This document shows, piece after piece, positions 25,702 to 32,436 of a stretch of DNA of 33,534 nucleotides. The notes under the pieces are model-generated. The model was not told the DNA's origin, did no database searches, and was given only the letters and a program-made list of their open reading frames with translations. The DNA is taken from assembly GCA_910584665.1 (NCBI GenBank), contig CAJUBL010000033.1, positions 1-33,534 on the forward strand. Direction: 5' to 3'. Position 1 is the stretch's first letter. Every line of letters starts with the position of its first letter. Origin of the DNA: an uncultured Muribaculaceae bacterium. Lineage in GTDB: Bacteria > Bacteroidota > Bacteroidia > Bacteroidales > Muribaculaceae. The position numbers and the translations under genes were made by a program.

Positions 25702-26526
25702 ATGATCATGAGAAAACTAATGATGCTTACAGTGCTGGCAACAGCTACATGGACAATGAACGCACAACAGGTATTCAACGTATGGCCAGACGGGCCAGCC
25801 GATAACAACGGAGCAGACAACACTTCCACACTGACAGTATATACCCCGTCGGAAGGTGTGGAGAACACAGGCAAGGCACTCGTGATATGTCCCGGCGGAG
25901 GCTATGCCATGCTGGCCATAGGACATGAGGGTCACGAGATGGCCCGCCTGCTCGCCGACAACGGTATCACGGCGGCCGTTCTCAAATACCGTCTGCCCAA
26001 CGGTCATCATAATATTCCGGCCGACGATGCCCGTGAAGCTATACGAATAGTACGACGCCACGCACAGGATTGGGGCGTAGACCCTGCCAAAGTAGGCATC
26101 TCAGGCTTCTCGGCCGGCGGTCACCTCGCCTCGACCGTTCTGACACACCATAAGGACAGCCTGTCGATACCATCATACGGTCTGCTGTTCTATCCGGTCA
26201 TATCGGCACGTCCGGGCATAACCCACGAAGGCTCTGCCATCAACCTGCTGGGAGACAAGATGGGCCGTGCCAGATGGGTCAGAGAATATAGCAATGACGA
26301 GCAAATCGACAAAACCACGCCTCCCACCATGCTGCTGCTCAGCAGCGACGACAACACAGTACCTGTCGACAACTCGTTGCGGTTCTATAAGAATCTGATC
26401 GACAACGGAATTGAAGCCGAGATGCACATATATCCGGTGGGAGGACACGGCTGGGGAATGAACAAAGACTTCTCATACCGCCGGCCAATGACAGAAGCGA
26501 TGATCGACTGGATCAGCCGCCGCTGA
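25702..26526 (+). CDS. Secreted alpha/beta hydrolase, acetyl-esterase-like (BD-FAE type)
   Basis: A 274-residue exported esterase. A signal peptide (to about NAQQ, 20-23) is followed by VWPDGPA, a common start in Bacteroidetes glycan esterases. The oxyanion/HGG-like loop is CPGGGYAMLAIGHEG. The nucleophile elbow is GFSAGGH with Ser137, the acid is Asp216 or Asp217 in SSDDNTVPVDNS, and the base is His249 in GGHGWGM. This fits the acetyl-xylan-esterase-related alpha/beta hydrolases that de-acylate polysaccharides. It lies 10 nt after the GH2 gene and is probably co-transcribed, suggesting joint action on an acylated galactoside-containing glycan (inference). The ATG at 25702 or 25708 is possible. 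A weak GACCGG/CCGGTC hairpin at 26547-26573 may end the unit. Confidence 0.88.
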   Translation: MIMRKLMMLTVLATATWTMNAQQVFNVWPDGPADNNGADNTSTLTVYTPSEGVENTGKALVICPGGGYAMLAIGHEGHEMARLLADNGITAAVLKYRLPNGHHNIPADDAREAIRIVRRHAQDWGVDPAKVGISGFSAGGHLASTVLTHHKDSLSIPSYGLLFYPVISARPGITHEGSAINLLGDKMGRARWVREYSNDEQIDKTTPPTMLLLSSDDNTVPVDNSLRFYKNLIDNGIEAEMHIYPVGGHGWGMNKDFSYRRPMTEAMIDWISRR

Positions 26527-26590
26527 CACTATACCCGGAGTCACAAGACCGGCCATACGCCCGAGAACCGGTCCTATCGGACTATTCTCT

Positions 26591-26620
26591 TTTGAATATC
26601 AAATAAATTGTATACCTTTG
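26591..26620 (+). promoter_or_regulatory. Promoter of the HU gene
   Basis: TTTG at 26591-26594, an 18-nt spacer and TACCTTTG at 26613-26620: both elements of the Bacteroidetes consensus. CAGTC follows, as at the cysteine synthase gene. The leader to the ATG at 26670 is about 44 nt and A/T-rich. Confidence 0.75.
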
Positions 26621-26669
26621 CAGTCCGAAAACCATTCATTAATTAATCAACATACATCATATTAAAATT

Positions 26670-26957
26670 ATGACAAAGTCGGACATAGCCAACGAGATAT
26701 CAAAATCGACAGGTGCCAGCAAAGCTGAGATCATCACCATCATCGAACAGTTCATGTCAACCGTAAAAGACAGCCTGGCTCATGGTGAAGGTGTACACTT
26801 GCATGGATTCGGTTCTTTCATAATCAAGGAGCGCGCCGAAAAACCGGCCCGCAACATCTCAAAAAATACGACAGTTATTATCCCGGCCCACAACATACCG
26901 TTCTTCAAGGCCTCAAAGATGTTCAAGAATCAGATTGCCGGCTTCGAAGCGGAATAA
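26670..26957 (+). CDS. HU/IHF-family DNA-binding protein
   Basis: A 95-residue histone-like protein that bends and compacts DNA as a dimer in the nucleoid. The N-terminal helical dimerisation part is TKSDIANEISKSTGASKAEIITIIEQFMSTVKDSL (2-36). The beta saddle begins at GVHLHGFGSFIIKERAEKPARN, with arm-tip residues ARNISKNTTVIIPAHNIPFFKAS. The usual RNP arm-tip motif appears as RNI, so the proline that intercalates into DNA in classical HU is absent at that place but may be met by Pro72 in IIPA. Length is normal. It has a good promoter and a strong terminator, so it is a single-gene transcript, as expected of an abundant nucleoid protein. Confidence 0.95.
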   Translation: MTKSDIANEISKSTGASKAEIITIIEQFMSTVKDSLAHGEGVHLHGFGSFIIKERAEKPARNISKNTTVIIPAHNIPFFKASKMFKNQIAGFEAE

Positions 26958-26983
26958 ACGTATTAAACCGGTCAAAAAAAAAG

Positions 26984-27022
26984 CAAAGGTTCCATGGATG
27001 CACTCCGGAACCTTTGTTTTTT
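26984..27022 (+). terminator. Intrinsic terminator of the HU gene
   Basis: CAAAGGTTCC (26984-26993) pairs perfectly with GGAACCTTTG (27007-27016) around a 13-nt loop, and TTTTTT follows. It starts 26 nt after the stop codon. Confidence 0.92.
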
Positions 27023-27038
27023 ATGTCACAACACATTC

Positions 27039-27083
27039 AGAGTATGTTTGAATCTTTCGTTCCGTTAAATTCAGACATACTCT
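27039..27083. repeat. Hairpin-forming intergenic repeat, copy B
   Basis: Arms 27039-27053 and 27069-27083 are complementary at 14 of 15 positions (the exception can form G-U) around a 15-nt loop. The loop and right arm (27054-27079) match 6735-6760 at 24 of 26 positions. There is no T-run and it lies after the HU terminator, so it is probably not a terminator. Confidence 0.72.
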
Positions 27084-27236
27084 CAGAGCCGGACAGTCTC
27101 TGACATACATCTTGAAGAACTTTTCACTGACTGAAACGGTTATTACTACTACCATACAACCTTTTCTTAAAAACGGCATAAACCGCACTCCCGCGGTGTT
27201 TGCCCGAGATGTACTTACCCAATAAAAATTTATATT

Positions 27237-27491
27237 ATGAGTTTACTTTGGTTTATACTTATCGGTATCCTGGCCGGATTTGTTGCCGGCAAACTGATGC
27301 GCGGAGGAGGCTTCGGCATCGTCGTCAACCTGATTGTAGGCATTATAGGCGGAGTTCTGGGCGGATGGCTGTTCGGTCTTATCGGTATCTCGACAAGCGG
27401 AATCATCGGCAGTCTGATCACGTCAGTGATAGGTGCGATAGTCCTGCTCTGGATCGTCGGTCTCATAAGCCGCTCAGTCAAACGACAGTGA
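27237..27491 (+). CDS. GlsB/YeaQ/YmgE-family stress-response membrane protein
   Basis: An 84-residue, very hydrophobic, glycine-rich protein of the family once called transglycosylase-associated (GlsB/YeaQ/YmgE). Three membrane segments are visible: 2-18 (LLWFILIGILAGFVAG), 27-50 (GIVVNLIVGIIGGVLGGWLFGLIG) and 54-77. Between them is the conserved KLMRGGGFG loop. Members are inner-membrane proteins often induced by stress, but their biochemical function is not settled. The ATG is preceded by an AT-rich leader, and no consensus -7 box is seen in the 150 nt upstream, which holds the copy B hairpin. A symmetric terminator separates it from the convergent inositol-phosphate synthase. Confidence 0.93.
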   Translation: MSLLWFILIGILAGFVAGKLMRGGGFGIVVNLIVGIIGGVLGGWLFGLIGISTSGIIGSLITSVIGAIVLLWIVGLISRSVKRQ

Positions 27492-27509
27492 GACTGCCGC
27501 ATAAAAACG

Positions 27510-27544
27510 AGCGCCGGACCCCTCGATAACAAAGGTCCGGCGCT
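27510..27544. terminator. Bidirectional terminator hairpin
   Basis: AGCGCCGGACC (27510-27520) pairs perfectly with GGTCCGGCGCT (27534-27544) around a 13-nt loop. The plus side continues TTATGAT. The minus side continues CGTTTTTATG, giving a U-run. It lies between two convergent genes. Confidence 0.85.
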
Positions 27545-27568
27545 TTATGATATAACGGCTGGCGTATT

Positions 27569-28870
27569 TTAATCCAGAGGCTCGTCGGCCGGATAACCGC
27601 CCATCTCGCGGAGAGCATTCTTAAGCATCACATACTGCTGGAACAGATGGTTTACAGGTACCTCACCCTTAGTGTAGTCGTGCATCGGGCACTTCAGGAA
27701 GAAACTGAGGAATGTCTGTGTGCCATAACGGCCGGCACGTGCGGCAAGGTCGCTCAGGAGCACGAGGTCAAGACACAGCGGGGCTGCAAGGATTGAATCA
27801 CGGCACAGGAAATCAATCTTGATCTGCATAGGATAGCCCATCCAGCCGAAGATGTCGATGTTGTCCCAGCCCTCCTTGTTATCATTACGCGGGGGATAGT
27901 AGTTAATACGTACCTTGTGATAGTAGTCGGTATACAGATCGGGTTGCTTTTCAGCGACAAGAATAGACTCAAGGGTCGAAAGCTTGCTGACTTCCTTGGT
28001 ATGGAAGTTTGCGGGCTCGTCGAGCACAAGGCCGTCACGGTTGCCGAGAATATTGGTCGAGAACCAGCCGGCGAGACCGAGGCAACGGGTACCGATAATA
28101 GGAGCGAAGCCCGACTTCACGAGAGTCTGACCGGTCTTGAAATCCTTACCGGCAATAGGCATACGGGTCTTCTCGGCGAGTTCCCACATGGCGGGGAAAT
28201 CAACAGTAGTGTTTGGTGCGCCCATGATGAAAGGACATCCTTCGGTAAGAGCGGCATAGGCATAACACATCGACGGAGCGATATGCTTGCGGTCATCGGC
28301 TTTCATAGCTGCCTCGAGAGCGGCCAGCGTACCGTGAATCTCCATGTCGACGGGTACATAAACTTCGGTAGATGCAGCCCAGAGAACTACGATACGGTCA
28401 CAATTGTTGGCAGCCTTGAAGTCACGGATGTCCTTACGGAGCTGTTCGACCATCTCCCAGCGGGTCTTGCCTACCATGATATTGTCGCCGTCAAGACGCC
28501 TGGCATAATCCTTGTCGAAAGCGGCTTTCATCGGTTTGATAGCCTCGAGTTCCTGCTGTACAGGGAGTATATCTTTAGCTTTAAGTACCTCACAGTTGAT
28601 CGCGCTCTCGAAAGCATTGGCGGGATATACGTCCCACGCACCGAAGACGATATCGTCAAGTTTGGCCATAGATACGATCTCGTCATATTTGAGGTATTTC
28701 TTGTCCTGGCCCTCGCCGACGCGGATCTTGTCATACTGGGTCATTGAACCTACGGGCTTGGCAAGGCCCTTGCGGGTCATCAGAACACCGGTCATGAAGG
28801 TCGAGGTTACTGCACCGAGACCTACTACGAGGACGCCGAGTTTACCCTCGGCTTTTTTTACATTGCTCAT
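27569..28870 (-). CDS. Inositol-3-phosphate synthase (MIPS)
   Basis: A 433-residue myo-inositol-1(3)-phosphate synthase that converts glucose 6-phosphate to inositol 3-phosphate with NAD+. The N-terminal Rossmann motif is VVGLGAVTST (15-24). Family blocks include VFGAWDVYPANAFESA, WAASTEV, NTTVDFP, AGKDFKTGQT, LGNRDG (the NxGxxDG-type block), SDLAARAG and SFFLKCPM. Several lysines and aspartates of the active site sit in GKDFKTGQT and KIDFLCRDS. The frame opens at a TTG (28882), but the ATG at 28870 is the better start. In gut Bacteroides the enzyme feeds inositol-lipid synthesis. Here no phosphatidylinositol-synthase-like gene is adjacent, and the gene stands alone with its own -7 box and terminator. 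Confidence 0.95.
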   Translation of the reverse strand: MSNVKKAEGKLGVLVVGLGAVTSTFMTGVLMTRKGLAKPVGSMTQYDKIRVGEGQDKKYLKYDEIVSMAKLDDIVFGAWDVYPANAFESAINCEVLKAKDILPVQQELEAIKPMKAAFDKDYARRLDGDNIMVGKTRWEMVEQLRKDIRDFKAANNCDRIVVLWAASTEVYVPVDMEIHGTLAALEAAMKADDRKHIAPSMCYAYAALTEGCPFIMGAPNTTVDFPAMWELAEKTRMPIAGKDFKTGQTLVKSGFAPIIGTRCLGLAGWFSTNILGNRDGLVLDEPANFHTKEVSKLSTLESILVAEKQPDLYTDYYHKVRINYYPPRNDNKEGWDNIDIFGWMGYPMQIKIDFLCRDSILAAPLCLDLVLLSDLAARAGRYGTQTFLSFFLKCPMHDYTKGEVPVNHLFQQYVMLKNALREMGGYPADEPLD

Positions 28871-28911
28871 AAAAGTTTTCAAAAAAAATAGGTTATAGGA
28901 TTTTTATGGCG

Positions 28912-28919
28912 CAAATGTA
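28912..28919 (-). promoter_or_regulatory. -7 box of the inositol-3-phosphate synthase promoter
   Basis: TACATTTG on the minus strand, a perfect TAnnTTTG box, giving a leader of about 36 nt to the ATG at 28870. No clear TTG is found at the normal upstream spacing. Confidence 0.5.
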
Positions 28920-29088
28920 GGGATACTTTTCGGGTGGAAAAATTATTTAGGCTTAAAAATATGCTAAAATTTGTTTTATATGCCTAATTATTTAAGTTTT
29001 TAGCCAATTTAGGTTAAATACAGTACTGTTTAGGGGTTAAGTTGTAAATTTTAATAAATGGAGGTATGGGGATCTGGACACAAAAAAA
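28920..29088. other. AT-rich spacer with short inverted segments
   Basis: No gene is seen. The stretch around 28950-29020 is very AT-rich and repeats words such as ATTATTTA, TTAGGC/GCCTAA and TTAAAAA/TTTTTA in both orientations. This could be an operator region or just an A/T-rich insulating spacer between the MIPS promoter and the 3' end of the SRP RNA. The A-run at 29082-29088 is the T-run of the SRP RNA terminator on the minus strand. Confidence 0.4.
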
Positions 29089-29184
29089 GGGTAAGCTATC
29101 TACATCGCACCGCTCAGCTCCCTACCGTTGCTTCGATCAAGACCTGGCGGAGTTCGGGGCGTGCTGGTCGTGTAGGACTTACCC
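29089..29184 (-). ncRNA. ffs: Signal recognition particle RNA (small bacterial 4.5S type)
   Basis: A 96-nt RNA on the minus strand, the scaffold that binds Ffh for co-translational targeting of membrane proteins. The ends GGGTAAG (29184 back to 29178) and CTTACCC (29095 to 29089) pair, and inner segments such as CTACA/TGTAG extend a long rod. The apex carries the SRP signature CCAGGTC (29147-29141) and GAAGCAACGG (29134-29125), corresponding to CAGGUC and GAAGCAGCC of E. coli 4.5S RNA. The hexamer joining them is TTGATC instead of CGGAAG. A promoter lies directly upstream, and a T-run directly follows the 3' end, so it is an independent transcript. Frames running through this region on both strands are not genes. 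Confidence 0.9.
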
Positions 29185-29189
29185 GACGA

Positions 29190-29218
29190 CAAAGGTACGA
29201 ATTTTTTTAATAATACAA
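29190..29218 (-). promoter_or_regulatory. Promoter of the SRP RNA
   Basis: On the minus strand, TTG (29218-29216), an 18-nt spacer and TACCTTTG (29197-29190). TCGTC follows, then the first base of the RNA helix at 29184. It fixes the start point at six bases after the box. Confidence 0.85.
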
Positions 29219-29240
29219 CGTTCCGGTCATGATTTTTTTG

Positions 29241-29248
29241 TATTTTTG
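29241..29248 (+). promoter_or_regulatory. -7 box upstream of the cytidylate-kinase-like gene cluster
   Basis: TATTTTTG, a TAnnTTTG match 28 nt before the ATG at 29277. It is divergent from the SRP RNA promoter, about 22 nt from that promoter's TTG. No TTG is seen at the usual spacing, so the two promoters may influence each other (inference). Confidence 0.5.
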
Positions 29249-29276
29249 CCATTAATAACCACCAAAGAAGACGACA

Positions 29277-29927
29277 ATGAACGTTGATGATAAATTCACG
29301 ATAACGATAGGACGACAGTTCGGAAGCGGCGGACGACTTATAGGTCAGGCACTTGCGACAGCACTCGGAATAGAGTACTATGACAAGGCTCTGCTGGTGG
29401 AAGCTGCCAGGCATGCCGGCATAAGTCCGGAGCTGTTCGAACGCAAAGACGAGAAAGCGCCATCATTCTTCGGAGGAATAATGTCATTGAACATGGGTTA
29501 CAGCACATACTCAATGTATCCAGCAGGAGGATCGTCGATCAGCGACGATGCCCTGTACCGGGCTCAGAGCGATGTCATAAGGTCACTGGCCGACCGTTCA
29601 TCGTGCGTAATCGTAGGACGTAGCGCCGACTATGCGTTGCGTGACCGCGACAACGTCATAAAAATATTCATACACTCCCCGATAGAGGCACGCGTAAAGC
29701 GCATCATGGAACGCGGTGACGCCGCTACTCCGGAACAGGCCCGCCAGATCGCCGAGAAAAACAACAGACTGCGAGCCGCCTATTACGACTTCTATACTGA
29801 CAAGAAATGGGGACACGCCACGAGTTATGATCTGACATTCGACTCGTCGAAGATGTCGGTCGAGCAGATAGTCGAGTTCGTCAGACACTACATCGGGTTG
29901 CGTATAACACCGTCACAAAAAAAATAA
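29277..29927 (+). CDS. Cytidylate kinase-like family protein
   Basis: A 216-residue P-loop protein of the cytidylate-kinase-like family (Cytidylate_kin_2 type). The N-terminal strand-loop TITIGRQFGSGGRLIGQALA (about 8-27) is a P-loop variant with GSGG and no lysine at the usual Walker position. It is followed by GIEYYDKALLVEAA, as in the family. CVIVGRSADYALRD (about 110-123) and a lid-like RVKRIMERGDAATPEQARQIAEKNNRLRAAYYDFYTD segment complete the fold. True CMP kinases keep GKG(T/S), so the substrate and activity here are uncertain. The ATG follows a promoter box. It is the first gene of the co-directional cluster reaching cysS, with 33 nt to the FtsB/DivIC-like gene. Confidence 0.9.
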   Translation: MNVDDKFTITIGRQFGSGGRLIGQALATALGIEYYDKALLVEAARHAGISPELFERKDEKAPSFFGGIMSLNMGYSTYSMYPAGGSSISDDALYRAQSDVIRSLADRSSCVIVGRSADYALRDRDNVIKIFIHSPIEARVKRIMERGDAATPEQARQIAEKNNRLRAAYYDFYTDKKWGHATSYDLTFDSSKMSVEQIVEFVRHYIGLRITPSQKK

Positions 29928-29960
29928 AATACAGCTCAGTACATATTTATCGGGAAAGAT

Positions 29961-30260
29961 ATGGACGCGAAAAATCTATATAACTGGTTCAGACGCTATA
30001 TCACGGTGCCATTGGCAGGTGTCGTATGTTTCATTGTATATGTATGTTTCTTCAACGAGGAAAATTCTGTCATCGACCGTATCAAATATCAGAAACAGAT
30101 CGAAGAACTGCATGGCGAGATCGCCAGTAACCGGGACTCGCTCGAATATTACCGCACACTCAACGCCAACCTCGAGACAGACCGCGAGAATATAGAACGT
30201 GTAGTACGTGAGCGTTACCGCATGCAACGTCCGAACGAAGATATATATGTGTTTGAATAA
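29961..30260 (+). CDS. FtsB/DivIC-like septum formation initiator
   Basis: A 99-residue bitopic protein of the FtsB/DivIC family, which bridges early and late divisome proteins in the periplasm. A short basic cytoplasmic N-terminus (NWFRRY) is followed by one membrane helix (about 14-31). A coiled coil follows at about 36-80 (IDRIKYQKQIEELHGEIASNRDSLEYYRTLNANLETDRENIERV). The C-terminus is VVRERYRMQRPNEDIYVFE, with the (A/V)REKYxMxxPxEDxYxxE pattern seen in Bacteroidetes members. The gene follows the cytidylate-kinase-like gene by 33 nt and precedes a small membrane protein by 19 nt. This grouping supports a housekeeping role in the cell envelope. Confidence 0.93.
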   Translation: MDAKNLYNWFRRYITVPLAGVVCFIVYVCFFNEENSVIDRIKYQKQIEELHGEIASNRDSLEYYRTLNANLETDRENIERVVRERYRMQRPNEDIYVFE

Positions 30261-30279
30261 AACCCGACGATCAATAACA

Positions 30280-30702
30280 ATGAACAGAAATAAACAAGAC
30301 AAACGATATACGCGCGAAGAAATTTTCGGTCGTCCTGCACCGGGCTGGCTCACAGCCATAGTTGTGATCGGACTGCTGGCCATAGTCACAGCGACACTGG
30401 TGCCTTTGCTCAACAAAGGGTTCGACCATCCGTGGTTCAGATATGTATATGCCGCCGGTGCCGTCATGGTGCTGGCAGGCCGGCTGTTCACCCCCTACAC
30501 AGGCATCCATCCCAGAATGAAACGCCTGCACCGGCTCGAATCCTGGAGCGGAGTATTCTTCTGCGCGGCGGCATTCTTCATGTTCTATGACCCGCACAGC
30601 AACCGCGACTGGCTCGCATTCACGCTGGCCGGAGGCGCCGTGCAGGTGATCAGCACTTTTATTGCCACACGCGTGGCCAACAAAGCCTTCAGAGGCGAAT
30701 AA
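30280..30702 (+). CDS. Small integral membrane protein of unknown function
   Basis: A 140-residue membrane protein. The reading frame is open from 30208, inside the previous gene, but the ATG at 30280 follows that gene cleanly and begins a polar cytoplasmic leader (MNRNKQDKRYTREEIFGRPAP). Four hydrophobic segments follow at about 24-43 (LTAIVVIGLLAIVTATLVPL), 54-70 (VYAAGAVMVLAGRLFTP), 85-102 (GVFFCAAAFFMFYD) and 107-130. Between them is a basic segment, RMKRLHRLESWSG, of a type seen in hypothetical proteins that lie beside divIC in Bacteroidales. I recognise no named domain. It sits between the FtsB/DivIC-like gene and the LolD-like ATPase, 12 nt before the latter, so it is probably part of the same transcript. 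The function is unknown. Confidence 0.8.
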   Translation: MNRNKQDKRYTREEIFGRPAPGWLTAIVVIGLLAIVTATLVPLLNKGFDHPWFRYVYAAGAVMVLAGRLFTPYTGIHPRMKRLHRLESWSGVFFCAAAFFMFYDPHSNRDWLAFTLAGGAVQVISTFIATRVANKAFRGE

Positions 30703-30714
30703 CCGGGCTATATC

Positions 30715-31395
30715 ATGCCAGCTATCATAAAAATAAGAAACGTCAGCAAAAGCTACGACAGGCTAAGGGTGCTGCATGATGTCAGCCTTGACATCATGCA
30801 AGGCGAGGTAGTATCTATCGTCGGACCGTCGGGCGCAGGCAAAACCACACTATTACAGGTAATGGGATCGCTGGAGCGTCCCGACAGCGGACAAGTGATA
30901 TATGGATCTACCGACATCTACAGTCTGCGCGATAAAGAACTCGCAAAATACCGCAACGCCAATATCGGATTCATATTCCAGTTTCACCAGCTGTTACCCG
31001 AATTCACAATGCTCGAGAACGTGATGCTGCCGGCTCTGATAGGCGGATGCAGACGCGACGAGGCCCTGGAGCGGGCGTCCTCACTCATCGGGTATCTCGG
31101 TCTGGGTGACCGCAAGGACCACAAACCATCACAATTGTCGGGAGGAGAAAGACAGCGTGCCGCCGTGGCACGCGCGCTCATGAACAGACCGTCAGTTATT
31201 CTGGCCGACGAACCTTCAGGCAGTCTCGATTCACGCAACCGCACGGAACTGCACCGGCTATTCTTTGACCTGAGACGTGATATGGGACAGACGTTTGTCA
31301 TCGTGACCCACGATGAGTCGCTTGCCAGTAATACCGACCGTGTGATACATATGGCCGACGGCGCTATCGCGGATATTAAAAACAGCCGGAAATGA
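30715..31395 (+). CDS. ABC transporter ATP-binding protein, LolD-like
   Basis: A 226-residue ABC ATPase of the MacB/LolD type. Walker A is GPSGAGKTT (37-45), the Q-loop glutamine is Q89 in FIFQFHQLLPE, the signature is LSGGERQR (141-148), Walker B is VILADEP with E166, the D-loop is GSLD and the switch histidine is H199. FQFHQLLPEFTMLENVMLPAL is typical of LolD, which powers release of lipoproteins from the inner membrane for transfer to the outer membrane. No LolC/E permease gene is adjacent, so the assignment to Lol versus another MacB-type exporter is by similarity only. The stop overlaps the ATG of the NigD-like lipoprotein by 4 nt. Confidence 0.92.
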   Translation: MPAIIKIRNVSKSYDRLRVLHDVSLDIMQGEVVSIVGPSGAGKTTLLQVMGSLERPDSGQVIYGSTDIYSLRDKELAKYRNANIGFIFQFHQLLPEFTMLENVMLPALIGGCRRDEALERASSLIGYLGLGDRKDHKPSQLSGGERQRAAVARALMNRPSVILADEPSGSLDSRNRTELHRLFFDLRRDMGQTFVIVTHDESLASNTDRVIHMADGAIADIKNSRK

Positions 31396-32066
31396 GACTT
31401 ACAGCTTACATCACAACAGCTCTGCTTACAGCCATGGCTCTCACTTCGTGCGGCGATGACGAGGGAAAGCCGACAAGCCAGGCCACTGCCTACGATATAG
31501 TCTGCCTCGCTTCAGTCAGCGAGAGCGGGTCCATCTATACTCTCACCAAGCCCATGGGCAACGATCTCATAACCTACCGGTCACACGAGATCATGGACAC
31601 CTCGCGCGTCAAGGTCGGGAACCGCTTCATGCTGGCTTACCTGCCACCCGACGGAGTACCCTACTCCCCCGGGGTAATCAAACCATTGGGTTACTCCCCC
31701 ATAACCAACGACACCCTGCGCCGCGGTTACATAAGCAAGACAGCAGGCTGGGACAATGACCCTGTATACCTCATGAGCAACTGGATGTCACAGGACTACC
31801 TCAACCTGAGAGTGAGACTTCCATACGACACACGCGCCCGCGCGCTTGGCGTGATGGTAGACTCACTGACGATCGGCGCAGAATATCCCGACTGCTATCT
31901 GATCCACCGTCTGGAAAGCCCGATCAACACGTTTGACCGCTCCTACTACCTGTCGTTCGACATGAGCTGGCTCAGAAAACTTGACAACTGCCGAGGATTC
32001 AACCTGATACTCAACAACAGCAACCTCAGGACCGACCGATACAGATACGAATTAAAGATCAATTAA
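31392..32066 (+). CDS. NigD-like lipoprotein
   Basis: A 224-residue lipoprotein. The signal peptide ends in lipobox LTSC with Cys20, then GDDEGKP, an acidic stretch as seen in surface-exported Bacteroides lipoproteins. The rest is two beta domains: an OB-like N-terminal part (about 33-95: YDIVCLASVSESGSIYTLT, VGNRFMLAYLPPDG) and a C-terminal beta-sandwich starting near WMSQDYLNLRVRLPY, ending FDMSWLR...FNLILNNSNLRTDRYRYELKIN. This is the layout of NigD-like proteins of Bacteroidetes, which are encoded by many accessory loci. The biochemical function is not established. It overlaps the LolD-like gene by 4 nt and precedes DUF3467 by 18 nt, so it is part of the cluster. Confidence 0.85.
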   Translation: MRLTAYITTALLTAMALTSCGDDEGKPTSQATAYDIVCLASVSESGSIYTLTKPMGNDLITYRSHEIMDTSRVKVGNRFMLAYLPPDGVPYSPGVIKPLGYSPITNDTLRRGYISKTAGWDNDPVYLMSNWMSQDYLNLRVRLPYDTRARALGVMVDSLTIGAEYPDCYLIHRLESPINTFDRSYYLSFDMSWLRKLDNCRGFNLILNNSNLRTDRYRYELKIN

Positions 32067-32084
32067 TATAAAAAATATTCAATC

Positions 32085-32405
32085 ATGGAAAATAACAACA
32101 AGAAACAGGAACTCAAGATAGAACTCACCCCCGAAGTAGCCAACGGCCACTACGCTAATCTGGCAGTAATCTCCCACACTCCGGGCGAATTTTTCCTCGA
32201 CTTCATAACCGTAGCCCCCAACATGCCGCAGGCCAAGGTCCAGAGCCGTATCATCATGAACCCGGAGAACGCGAAAAATCTGCTCTTCGCACTGCGTGAC
32301 AACCTGCAGCGCTATGAGAAAACCTTCGGTGAGATAGAGCGCAAGACACCTAAGAATCCGGCCGGCCAGGGCAGCGGCGAGATACCCAACCCATTCATGG
32401 CCTGA
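32085..32405 (+). CDS. DUF3467 family protein
   Basis: A 106-residue soluble protein of the DUF3467 family. The conserved body is ELKIELTPEVANGHYANLAVISHTPGEFFLDFITVAPNMPQAKVQSRIIMNPENAKNLLFALRDNLQRYEKTFGEI (about 9-85). It is a beta-rich part followed by one long helix, with a low-complexity Gly/Pro tail. Members are widespread in Bacteroidetes and other bacteria, often near housekeeping genes, but no function is established to my knowledge. The ATG is 18 nt after the NigD-like stop. cysS begins 31 nt downstream. It has no signal peptide, so it is cytoplasmic. It probably belongs to the same transcript as its neighbours. Confidence 0.9.
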   Translation: MENNNKKQELKIELTPEVANGHYANLAVISHTPGEFFLDFITVAPNMPQAKVQSRIIMNPENAKNLLFALRDNLQRYEKTFGEIERKTPKNPAGQGSGEIPNPFMA

Positions 32406-32436
32406 CATCCACACACCATCAATCTCCTGAAAAGCA

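Noticed and set aside
12545..26526. A single polysaccharide utilisation locus from susC to the esterase
   Set aside because: The SusC/D unit ends in a strong terminator, and six unrelated genes, including one on the opposite strand, lie between it and the GH2 gene. A functional link is possible but not one operon.
27917..28747. 276-residue open frame on the plus strand
   Set aside because: It is the antisense of the inositol-3-phosphate synthase, which has clear family motifs. The frame is open only because of biased codon use in the true gene, and its translation shows no domain.
29100..29414. Frames on both strands across 29066-29414
   Set aside because: They run through the SRP RNA and its promoter. 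RNA structure and signature explain the sequence, and the peptides match nothing.
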